64,000 nt of DNA from positions 1 through 64,000 of the forward strand of contig NC_018329.1 in NCBI RefSeq assembly GCF_000234665.1. Reading direction: 5' to 3'. The number at the start of each line of letters is the position of its first letter. Position 1 is the stretch's first letter. The stretch is from Leishmania mexicana MHOM/GT/2001/U1103 (taxonomy: Eukaryota; Euglenozoa; Kinetoplastea; Trypanosomatida; Trypanosomatidae). The position numbers were made by a program, and so were the translations under genes. Positions 52,132-61,600 of this stretch are shown piece by piece. Below the pieces are notes generated by a model, which did no database searches, had not been told where the DNA came from, and saw only the letters and a program-made list of their open reading frames with translations.

Positions 52132-55100
52132 TCAGGAGTGGCACTCTGGCTCAGATGCAGAATCTCCTTCCTGCACACGGAATGCGTACGCCTCGCAGCC
52201 CGACTCCGCCGCCGCCGCGTCAGAGATGCCGCCGGGCCTTTCCAGCGCAGCAACCGCGGGAAGCATGGCAAAGCTGTGAATATGGGGCAACTCCTCGACA
52301 AAGTACTCCCGCAGCGCAGCCACCGCAGCAGCCTCCACGGTATCCCTTTTCCGAAGACCGGAAGCCTGCGCGATGCAGTACGCCACCTCATCTGACATGG
52401 GAACACTCAGCCGGCAGTGCCACATCTCACCTCTCTGGCACGTGTCCACCTGCAGGCGAAGACCGTAGGCTTGAAGACACAACTTTCGCAGCAGCTGCTC
52501 CGCCGTCTGAGCAACTACGTCAGACAAGTGCGCTGGCGAGAGGAAGGCGGCATCGGTTTCGTGACTGATGCGGGTGGCCAGCTCGCGTGCGCAGCTCAGC
52601 AGGTTCTTGCCGACAACATGTTCAAGTATGACGGAGCGCTCGTGTGATGTTACGTGGAACGACAAGTCGCTTGGCTGATCGTGCTCGAACTTGAAGAGGA
52701 GCCAGTTGTCACTGACCGTGCGGTCGCTCGTGGACATGATCTCTGCCACCACCGCGTCGCGCAGACGAGTCAGAGACCCTTGCGCATCCGGCTGAAGCCT
52801 CACCTGCCCCCTCATCACCACCTCTTCGCCGAAAGCACGATGGTGGACTCGTATGTGCATCTCAAACACCCGCTGGGCAGCGCGCACCACAGCCAGGCGT
52901 GGCGTGCTGCCGTGCCCTCGGCCAAGGTGAAAGGTCCGATCAGCGGGAAAGGGATTCGTCGAGAACCGCGAATGCGGCTGCGACACGGCGCTCTTCGAAG
53001 GCATCGCGCCCCACAACTCCGCCGTACACGTGGCGCCGTCTTGGCGAACACACACAGAGCACTGCAGTCCGTAGAGGCGCGCGACGGCTTCCGCGCAGGT
53101 CTGCAACGGTGTCGCATCTGGTAGCGTCGATGGCAGCTCCTCTATCAAGCAGGGTTCGCTACCAACCATGCTAGAAGCGTCTCCCCCGACGGCCTCCGGG
53201 AGCTCCCCCATGCCTCTCACCAGAGCGAAAAGCGCACCGATCTCGGTGGACCCAGCGGCCTCGGCAATCACTCGCTCCGCTGAGTCATGCGCAGTGCCAG
53301 ACCTCGTGCACCGCGCAACGTACACGGCACGGTCTGCTTCACGCACCACACGTATGCACCCGAGAAATGAGGTATGCGCCTTGGTCGCACACCAGTAGCG
53401 CTCCAAGGCGGAGTCGGCAGTCTGCACCGGAGGAAGCGGCTGCGGCTGCGTTGACTTGTGCAGGTCCAGGAACTTGATAAATGGATCGGACGAGAGTGCC
53501 GCCGTCAATACCTTCACGTTGGCGTCCGGCAACGACCTCACCCCTGCACACGGTGCTGGAGCGCCGCCGGCGTCGATGAGCATTTTTTTCCGCGCCTGTT
53601 CCACACTTCGATGACAAAGATCAGGGAAGCGCTGCGCCAGCGCAGCCGCCATCGCCTTCTGCTCGCTGCGCGCCTTCCGGCTGTCGAACGCGCAACAACA
53701 TAGCTCACGGCTGGCCGCAACACCGTTGTCCGTCCTATCAGCCGTGTCAGCGTCGGCGTGGCCTCGAACAATGTACAGCTGAGAAACCCACACGGGCGTG
53801 GCCGCCGTCGCGACGCCCCACTCGGGATGAAGCGAGTTGGGTTTCAGCATTAGCGTCTCCAGTACGAAGGTCGCCTTCTGTCGTTGCAGTGCCCAGCGCA
53901 GTTGGTGTTCTAATCCCTGCCCGGGGTGCGGAGCGGCGTCGTCAGAGGCGGTGGCTTTGCCGCTCTCCAGGATGGCGCGCACCTCTGGATGGTAGGCGAT
54001 CTCGCGCTCGAACACGTCAGGAAACACCGTCTGCAGCGCCTGCACAGTGGCAAGTTCGACCGTGGAACTTTTGGACTGGCCCGTTGCCTTGCCAAGGACA
54101 AAGAAGTCGAGAGTGCCATCAGCCAGGTCGGTGACAGTCGGCAAATCAAGACATACCTGCACCTGGGCCTTGTGCATCGAGCCACCCATCATCTCTGCCC
54201 GAAAGACAACCTTCTCTTCGCCGATGCCGTAGTAGTACAAGAGAAGCTTGCGCAGGAGGTGCTTCACGCGCAAACGGCTCCGTGGCAAGACAAGGTGGAG
54301 CGGCGCACTGCGGAGGCGCTGCTGGATAGAGGCGTGAGAGTCAGGATAGTACGCCGACGTTGTGTCGTCGCAGAACTTCAACAACGCGCGCAGCCCGTCG
54401 CTGGTGAGGGCTACTGCGGTGGACGCCAGCGATTTCCCTGTAGCACCATGGCGCAGGCTGCACTCCACATGGCCGGGGGTGCCGTACGGCACCAAGCACA
54501 GCGAAAAGCCGTCAGACGACCAGACCTTCGTGTAGAGAGAGAGAACCGACAGGTTAGTTGTGCTTAGCTCGGAGTGTGATGGGTATGGAAGACCAGCTGC
54601 AGAGAAGGCGTCTCGGAGAGCGCGGCGCACGGATCCATAGTAGCCTTCGCCGACAGCCTCGCCCTTGAACAATTCGGTCAGGCGCTGTTGCTCGGCAGCG
54701 AGGGACGCCACCTGTACCCCCATTCCGCGTGGCACGAGCTCAACGCTGGCGGTGTGCAATTCCGTTCCCTGCAGGTCCTGCCCGCTGGTGTGGCGCACCC
54801 GTAGCTGCAGCTGCGGGTACCTCTGCTCCAGAAATTTCATGACGCTGCGCGTTTCCTCAGAATTCACTCTTGTAAGATCGACGATGGTGAGACCAGTTCG
54901 GGAGACGGACGGCGTCGAAGAGGACTGCAGAGGAGATGTGCTGGTGCACAGCTCGCCGGAATGACTGAGGTGGCCGACAGCCTCCTGCACGGTAGTGGAA
55001 AAAGAGCCTTGCCACGCCGCCACCTCATGCACAAGTGCCTGCGCACCGCCCTCCGCCGATGGCTGATGTTCTACTACCACACGCATGTCCTCCGTGATAC

Positions 55101-55281
55101 AAAGCCGCACAGCGCCGCCTCGGACACCCTTCGCCTGACGCAGTGCTTTAAACACAGACTGGATCTGCCCGAGAGTACTGCAGCGGCGGCCCTGTGACAC
55201 CGTGCAAACAGATTGCGTTAGCGCCGCACAACTCGGGCGGCAGAGGCGCCGGCCCGTTACCACTGCATGTGAGAGCACCAT
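52132..55281 (-). CDS. Large protein with repeated dsRBD-like modules, probably mitochondrial RNA-binding
   Basis: A 1049-aa protein. The N-terminus (MVLSHAVVTGRRLCRPSC) is presequence-like. Several segments look like the second helix of a double-stranded-RNA-binding domain, a Gly/Ser/Lys turn then an Ala-rich helix: 397-423 (GKATGQSKSSTVELATVQAL), 530-553 (AFDSRKARSEQKAMAAALAQ), 657-685, 786-808 and 968-994 (AQASGLRKRDTVEAAAVAAL). Upstream of some is a matching helix 1 (LLRKLLLYYYG at 342-352, AEAVARLYGLQ at 730-740, LLRKLCLQAYGLR at 930-942) and strands. So the protein is built from degenerate alpha-beta-beta-beta-alpha repeats. Mitochondrial RNA editing and processing factors with dsRBDs exist in trypanosomatids; a role there is inference. 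A splice acceptor is at 55381-55382. Confidence 0.8.
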   Translation of the reverse strand: MVLSHAVVTGRRLCRPSCAALTQSVCTVSQGRRCSTLGQIQSVFKALRQAKGVRGGAVRLCITEDMRVVVEHQPSAEGGAQALVHEVAAWQGSFSTTVQEAVGHLSHSGELCTSTSPLQSSSTPSVSRTGLTIVDLTRVNSEETRSVMKFLEQRYPQLQLRVRHTSGQDLQGTELHTASVELVPRGMGVQVASLAAEQQRLTELFKGEAVGEGYYGSVRRALRDAFSAAGLPYPSHSELSTTNLSVLSLYTKVWSSDGFSLCLVPYGTPGHVECSLRHGATGKSLASTAVALTSDGLRALLKFCDDTTSAYYPDSHASIQQRLRSAPLHLVLPRSRLRVKHLLRKLLLYYYGIGEEKVVFRAEMMGGSMHKAQVQVCLDLPTVTDLADGTLDFFVLGKATGQSKSSTVELATVQALQTVFPDVFEREIAYHPEVRAILESGKATASDDAAPHPGQGLEHQLRWALQRQKATFVLETLMLKPNSLHPEWGVATAATPVWVSQLYIVRGHADADTADRTDNGVAASRELCCCAFDSRKARSEQKAMAAALAQRFPDLCHRSVEQARKKMLIDAGGAPAPCAGVRSLPDANVKVLTAALSSDPFIKFLDLHKSTQPQPLPPVQTADSALERYWCATKAHTSFLGCIRVVREADRAVYVARCTRSGTAHDSAERVIAEAAGSTEIGALFALVRGMGELPEAVGGDASSMVGSEPCLIEELPSTLPDATPLQTCAEAVARLYGLQCSVCVRQDGATCTAELWGAMPSKSAVSQPHSRFSTNPFPADRTFHLGRGHGSTPRLAVVRAAQRVFEMHIRVHHRAFGEEVVMRGQVRLQPDAQGSLTRLRDAVVAEIMSTSDRTVSDNWLLFKFEHDQPSDLSFHVTSHERSVILEHVVGKNLLSCARELATRISHETDAAFLSPAHLSDVVAQTAEQLLRKLCLQAYGLRLQVDTCQRGEMWHCRLSVPMSDEVAYCIAQASGLRKRDTVEAAAVAALREYFVEELPHIHSFAMLPAVAALERPGGISDAAAAESGCEAYAFRVQEGDSASEPECHS

Positions 55282-55380
55282 GGAAGAGGCCGCAGCAGCG
55301 CTTGGGTTCTCCTTATTTCCTCACCTGACGCCTCTCTATTGGCGACAAGAAGGACCTCTCGCCTACGGGTGATCACCCGC

Positions 55381-55437
55381 CTCGCGGGTGCAATCCGAAA
55401 ATATGAAGTCGTTTCGTCGGGGAGAGAGAGAGAAAGG
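55381..55437 (-). promoter_or_regulatory. Trans-splice acceptor for the dsRBD-like gene
   Basis: A minus-strand CCTTTCTCTCTCTCTCCCC tract is followed by the first AG at 55382-55381 (CCGCGAG), about 100 nt before the ATG at 55281. Confidence 0.55.
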
Positions 55438-56303
55438 CCGCGCGACACGGGGGGGGATGATGGGAGGGGCAAGAAAGTGAAGACCCTTACGAACTCCTAG
55501 GCTTACCTTTGCACAGCGTAGGGGAAGATACACGAAGGCGGCAACGGCACCTATGGAAGCCGCGAAAGACAACGAGAAGGGACAGAGGGAGAAAGCCGTG
55601 AGAAGCGAGGAGGGAGGACATGACGGGGTGCCTTGAACAAATCCTCCCCACACACACAGAGAAAGACCAAGACCACATGTACTCGCACTGTGACGAATTA
55701 CACAGGTCAATGGTGTCTCACTCACCGACGTGCACCTAAACGCTCGCTTGTGAAAGCTGCCCCCTCTGCACGCGTGCATACCGGTCGCTAAGCCGAGCCG
55801 CACCGGGGAGAGCCATGGCTTCCGCCATCTCTTCCACCCTGCGACACAGCGCCACAACACCAAGCGCTGCCGTGAACACCGTACCACATGCCAACTTCCA
55901 GAACAGAGACCACCAGCATAAGAGCGTGAGACAGACACAGCAGAAAAGGGATCCGACACCAAAAACGGGGTCACGAGAAGACACCATGAAAGCTGTGTAG
56001 ACCTATTCACCTCCAGACCGGGTAGCGAACACACCTGGGCAATCGGTCAGACGAGCGCTTACTCGCAACACAAGAACCGGTGCGCGACGCCTTGTAACGC
56101 GGTCAACGTCATGGAAAAATCCACATCCGCGCGGAACGAGAGAGCGCACAAGCATGCAGATGTGAAAAGCTGCACGCTCAGCTGCACCGCCACCCGCGAA
56201 GACACGTGTGATGAATTTGCATGAGGGGGACAAGGGCGCACAGAACGAGACCGCTTCCCCTCTCTTCAAGCGAGTGCATGAGGCCACGCCACACGGCAAC
56301 CCC

Positions 56304-56836
56304 TCCCACACCGCCGCTCAAAGTCCCCCCTCCCCCATCCGCGCATCGCCGGGCGCGATGGCAGCCTCACACACACGCGTCACACCAAATGCGCCGACTC
56401 AGCCATCTGACACCACGGCCTCCGCCTCAAAACCCCACCCACACACACACACACGCACCAGCAGGCCGTGCGACGGCCGGGGGTGGGATGCCTTCGAGTC
56501 CCCCTGACACTCTGCCCATCATGCGGATGGTGCACGCGTGTTCACTGTCGCAGGTCGCCTGCGACGCAAGCGTCGCCCAGGGCCTCAGCACCGACATCAG
56601 CACCCATGCATCGCCCTCAACTCACCACGTCGTGTGTGCCCGGCCCTGTCACCACCAGAGGCGGCTGCGTGTGCGGCGGGGAGAAAGGGTGGAGGGGGGC
56701 TTGCTCGGCTTCCTCTCACACAGAGCTGGTGGAGGACACTTGGGCCGGGTGAGCCCACGCGCTGATGTGGTGACCACTCCTCCCCACCCCCCGGCCCGCC
56801 ATCATCAAGGGGTACGGGGAGCGCGAGACAGAAAAG
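56304..56836. repeat. Dispersed repeat family B, copy 2 (SIDER-like)
   Basis: The partner of 31701-32233, exactly 24,603 bp away, with the same length and about four mismatches. Its right end lies only 41 bp past the UCH stop codon, so it makes up most of the UCH 3' UTR. In Leishmania such elements commonly lower mRNA stability. Confidence 0.9.
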
Positions 56837-56877
56837 AATACAGAAGGTCAAGAATATGGTAATGCGCGCCTGGCCTA

Positions 56878-57579
56878 TCACTTGTTCACGAGTGCGGTGA
56901 TGCCGAACTCGTAGGAGTTCGGGTTGAGCTCGATGCGTTTCTGTATAGCAGCGGCTGCCGCCGTGAGGAAAGACTTGTTGTCGGTGCAGTGACCGTGCAA
57001 GGTTGGGTTGGCTTTGCGCCCATCCAGCTCGACGCAGCGTCCGCCCACGGGGATGAAGCAGACAAAGTGAAGGTTGATGTCCGCGTCGATATGCTGGTTG
57101 GCGGTCGTGCCCTCCTGCGCAGCAGCGGCGTGAGCGCTGGCGAGACTCGTGTCTTCGGCAATAAGTTTCCCGATGATCTTGGGATCTTGCGACATCTCTG
57201 CCGCCTTCACCCATGGGCCGTCGAGGATACTGCCGGCGGCGATCTCACCGAGCTTATCGCGGTTGTTCATGAGAGCATGCGCGATGGCAATAGTTCCGCA
57301 CGCGTTCGAAACGAGCTGGTGTGTAAAGAAGAAAGGGTGCACTTTTCGAAGTGCAGCAACTTCCTCTGTCTGCGCAGCCTGCTGCTCAGCTAGGCGTTTC
57401 TCCGTGGCCTCGCACATTGGGTACACGAGGAGCACGGCGTGCACCGGGGAAGGCACCATTTCAAGTAGATCGTCCGACACACCGTACACATCCACAAACT
57501 GCACCTTGGCATCTGTGAGACCCAAGGTGCTTATGTAGCGGTTCATCACCTGCGGATTGCTCTCCAGCGGGAACCACAT
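56878..57579 (-). CDS. UCHL: Ubiquitin C-terminal hydrolase, UCH (peptidase C12) family
   Basis: A 233-aa cysteine deubiquitinase of the UCHL1/UCHL3 size class, which removes small adducts from the ubiquitin C-terminus. The catalytic set is complete: oxyanion Gln88 and nucleophile Cys94 in THQLVSNACGTIAIAHAL, His171 in NLHFVCF, Asp186 in VELDGRK. The N-terminus WFPLESNPQVMNRYISTLGL is the usual UCH opening, so I start at the ATG at 57579 and not at the open-frame beginning (57690). The crossover loop (about 148-165: SAHAAAAQEGTTANQH) is Ala/Gly-rich. Upstream there is no AG on the coding strand for about 150 nt, so the leader is long. A SIDER-like element occupies its 3' flank. Confidence 0.95.
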   Translation of the reverse strand: MWFPLESNPQVMNRYISTLGLTDAKVQFVDVYGVSDDLLEMVPSPVHAVLLVYPMCEATEKRLAEQQAAQTEEVAALRKVHPFFFTHQLVSNACGTIAIAHALMNNRDKLGEIAAGSILDGPWVKAAEMSQDPKIIGKLIAEDTSLASAHAAAAQEGTTANQHIDADINLHFVCFIPVGGRCVELDGRKANPTLHGHCTDNKSFLTAAAAAIQKRIELNPNSYEFGITALVNK

Positions 57580-58691
57580 GGTGAGGCCACGACGGGGAAC
57601 AAGGAGAGGCAGCACAAATGGCAGCCGGCAGAAAACGGTGAGGCGAAGCACCGAACAGGAAGTGGACGGCAGGGAGCCGGAGGGATCCACGGCGAGATGG
57701 CGGTGTCACGGTGGAAGTTGTGAGCCGGAGGGCTCCTCGTGAAAGGGAAAACAGTGCAGAGGCTTCTTGTGTGGTGGAGAGTGGTGGTGGACGAGAGAAG
57801 CGCAGGGGGGGGTGTAAAGGAGATCTTCGCGAGTGGTGAGAAGGGGTGCAGGAAAGGCAACAGAGGGGGAGAACACATCCGGTTGCGTCCGTGAAGAAGT
57901 GTGTGCCCGCAAGTGCACTGTCGCTCACTGCCACACAAAGACAGCTTCAGAAAGGAAAAGCGCCAGAGGCAACATCACAGCGCTTCAGCGTGCGTATCAT
58001 GATTTGCCCAGAGAGCCAACTGAGCTGATGGGTATTCATCGCATGGGCAGAGTTCGTACGTGCGTGGATGTCCGCGACGGTAGGCTGCGCATCTCCTTGC
58101 ACCACAACGATGTTGTGCGGTATCAGAACGAGGTCACCGAGAGACAGGAGAGAGAGAGGAGACAAGGCAAAGGGGAGAAGGAGAGAGCGCCGATGGAACG
58201 CGCCACTTTGGCCACGGTCACGCATGCGCATCGACGAGATGAGCGTCTGTGTCCTGTTTTCTTTTCTCTAAAATCGGCCATGGTAGATGCACATCCAGTG
58301 GGAGGGAGAGAAAGCGTAGGCGCGTCTGTGCCAGGGATGCCAGCATAAAGGGCAGGCGGCACTCCGGCTCGCGAGTGCAACGCGTCGAAGCCTAAGAAAC
58401 CAAACGGAAATCATACACAAAAAAAACAGTCCAGATGCACCGAACACACGTGTGTGCGTGTGTGCGTCGCTGTGCGACACGGCACTGGAAAAAAGATGCG
58501 CATCGCGCACACTGGTACGCCCGCTCGTCCTCACTGGGAGTGCTCCTCCTCATGTCACCCTTTCCTTCCTTCTCGCTCTGACTGCCCGACTGTATGTACA
58601 TTCATCGTTCATCACGTGGCCAACGTTGCCTCCCGCCGCACAACCCGTGCCTCAAGTCACCATCAGCTCCGCAGATACTCCGTTTTCCGCT
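57580..58691. other. Intergenic: UCH leader and IFT144 3' flank
   Basis: About 1.1 kb with no supported gene; holds the UCH splice signal at 57736-57770. Confidence 0.6.
57736..57770 (-). promoter_or_regulatory. Trans-splice acceptor for the UCH gene
   Basis: The minus strand has CTGTTTTCCCTTTCACGAG, with the AG complementary to 57736-57737. It is the first AG of a short cluster (a second at 57733-57734), and from there to the ATG at 57579 no further AG occurs. The leader is therefore about 155 nt. Confidence 0.55.
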
Positions 58692-61600
58692 CTAGAGAAG
58701 CGCCTTCAACTCCGGATCGGCCACACAGTTCACCTTGCTGATGTCAACGGTCGCCCCACAAATCGGGCACGTGAGCGTCTCGCTCAGCCGCGTCATCAGC
58801 GCCGAGTAGGTAGCAGGGAAGCCGCAGCAAGGGGTCGCTGTGTAGTCGTTCTTCACGATGTGCTTGCCCGTCACAATGCAGAAGGGGATTGTGTTCTTGC
58901 AGGCGCCACAGTCTAGTTCCGTCTCGGCAACAGGCGCGTCACAGTAGGGGCAGGGTAGCATCGGTTCGACTGGGTCGACAGCGTCGTCCTTGCTATGACG
59001 GCGCACGATGCCCTCAATCTTCTTGCGTGACTTCTCCGTCATCTCCGTCCGGTACTTCTCGTTCTGAATAAGGAAGCAGGCGTACTCGAAGGCGGACTTC
59101 TTGAAGTTTGACTTGATACACTGCAGCACAGTAGTGGTGACAATGTTGGCAACGTGCTTCGGAAACTTCTGTATGTTGCGGGACACGCGCAGCAGCATGC
59201 GGCATGCCGTGTCTTCATTCTTCATGATCTTGAGCAAGTCCTTGACGATTATGTAGGAGTGCAGCAGCATCAACGCGCGGCGTAGGTCGTTCGGCACACG
59301 CATGTTCTTCTGCTGAAGAATGCTGTAGGCCTCCACGAGGGTCTTGTGCGCGCTCTTGTAGTTGCCCATCTCCTGCTCCTTCGCCGCAATGATGACAGAC
59401 GTCTTGGCCGCCTTCTCGTAGCTGCCCATGGCTAAGTAGAGCTTGAAGATGTACGATGGGTCCTTTGGCTCGCCGTCCGTCTCGCCCATGAGGTAGTCAA
59501 TGAACTTGTTCGTCAGGCTGTCGCTGTGCGCCTTGCCTACCACCTCCACCGCCTTCTCGATGTCCTCGGGCTGCCCTGACTCGAGATACTTCTTGAGGGC
59601 CTTGGCGTAGTTGCCGCTAATGTGGTAGTACATGCCAGCCTGTCCGGCCTTGCCCTCATTGTCGTAGTACTCCGCAATCATGGTAAAGTCTGCCTGGTCC
59701 GCTAGCGGGGCGACGCCGTCCTTCAGCTGGACCTGGTTCAGCAAGGCACTCTCGAAGTGGAACATGCAGTCATGGGCCTTTGCCAGCTCGAAGGCCTCGT
59801 CCAGCGACTTGGCCAGGACGAGAAACTCGACCGCCATGCCATACTCGTTCTGCGACTTGCACTTCTTGGCAACGAGGGCGGCCGCGTTGGCGGAGCGAGT
59901 CTGCCGTACAATGAGGTAGGCGCCATGGAGGTCGTTCAGCTTCTCTAGCTTCAGCCGCACCGCATTGTCCCAATCCTCGGCCTGCAGGTAGGCCTTCTCA
60001 GCATCTGCGAAGGCCCCCTCCGCCTCCTTGCCGTGGGCGTAGATGCCGATGATGTTGCGCGACTTGATGAGAGGCAGCAGACGCGCCGCCGCCTTCAAGT
60101 TCTTGCATCGCTCGATGTAGATCGTTGCCGCCCGCTCAAGGTCGCGGGCCTTCTCGTAGAGCTGCGCCGCCTCCTCGTGCTTCTGGTTGTCCTCGCAAAG
60201 CTTGGCGCACTCCTTCACAAATGGCATCTCCGTCGACTCCTTTGCAATCTTCATGGCGTCGGCAATGCTGCCGGTGCGAATCTGGCAACGGGCCGCACCC
60301 TGCCGGCACTGCTCATTATGCCGCTCCACCTCCTGCATAGTCACCGCCAGCTCCGTGCTCGCTTGGCCGGTCGGGAGCTGGCGGTGACCTTGCTGAAACA
60401 TCTCTAGCGCCTTCGCGTACACGCCGCGGTATTCGAGCTGCTGTGCGTACTCGCGTGAGATGACGGGCACTTCCTCTGGCGCCAGCTGCGCTGCCAGGGT
60501 GAGGGCGCGCTCCCACTGCATCATGTCACGTCGCATCTCTAATGCGCAGAGCGGTTGCGAGGAGCGAAGAAAGAAGTTCTGCGCGTCCTTCACGTACCCC
60601 ATGATCATTGACACGTGGCCGAGCAGCAGGTTCTTCTCGTGGATGTGACGGATCTTCTCCAGACACAGCACAAGGCTCGGCTGCGATAGCTGCCGATAGA
60701 CGCGGATTGCAAGCTCCACGTCCAGCATGTGCAACGCTTTCACAGCCAAGTCCTCTGCCTCCTGCGGAGTGGAAATGTTGTTCGACGACCACCGCAGTCG
60801 ATTCAGCGAGAAGTTATTGTAGAATGCCTCGGCGTTGGGGGTTCGCAGAAAGATGTTCGTGTGCGTCTGCAGCGGCACCGTGTCCAGCGTCCCGTTCGAC
60901 GTCTGGCACACAACCGTGCCACGAAAGAGTGCGATGGGGGTGTAGTCCGATGGCAGTGGCGTGTACAAGTTTGCGTTGGTGGTGTCCTTCACCAGCACCG
61001 ACTCACAGGTCGCGCCGTGGCGACTGTGCGGCGTATTCACGAAGGTCACGCATTTCTGACTGTCGTGCGTCATGAAGACTGTAGCCTCGGCCTGGTCCCA
61101 CAGTACCGTCTTCTGGTCCGGTTCAAAGCCCTCCGCCTTGTTGGCGACCTCCGTGACGAGATTGAGGTTGAAGAGGTCGTTGCTCTCGTCCACGTAGGCG
61201 ACGTGCGTGCAGGCGGGATTCGGAAAGGCGCGCTTGACACCCGTGTTACATGTAAACGTTGCCACCTGCTGGAAGTTATGCAGCGCGTACACGCTCACGC
61301 GGTTTGTCGTGGCGTAGAGGAAAAACGCCTCGGAGAGGCCGATGGACACGAGGCGAGTGTCGCCGCTCTGTGGGAAGTACACTGGAGCGGCGGCCTGTGG
61401 GGTGTCGCGGATCGGACTCACCTGCACTCGTCCATCGCACACAACTGCCGCCAGCTGCGAGTTCACTTTCAGATCGGTGACCGTTGACGGGTACTCCACC
61501 GTCAGCAGAAACGCCGAGTGAGCCTGCTGCGATGCCTCTGCCACATTCTTGGCCGCGTCCACCATGGGGTATGGGAGGCTATTGGGGATGAAGTATTCGT

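Larger units (their letters stand above)
55282..56877. other. Intergenic: leader of the dsRBD-like gene and UCH 3' flank with repeat B
   Basis: About 1.6 kb with no supported gene. Repeat B copy 2 occupies 56304-56836. A minus-strand open frame at 55363-56034 contains the splice signal and is not credible as a gene. Confidence 0.6.

Noticed and set aside
60729..61487. 252-codon plus-strand frame
   Set aside because: Antisense shadow of IFT144.
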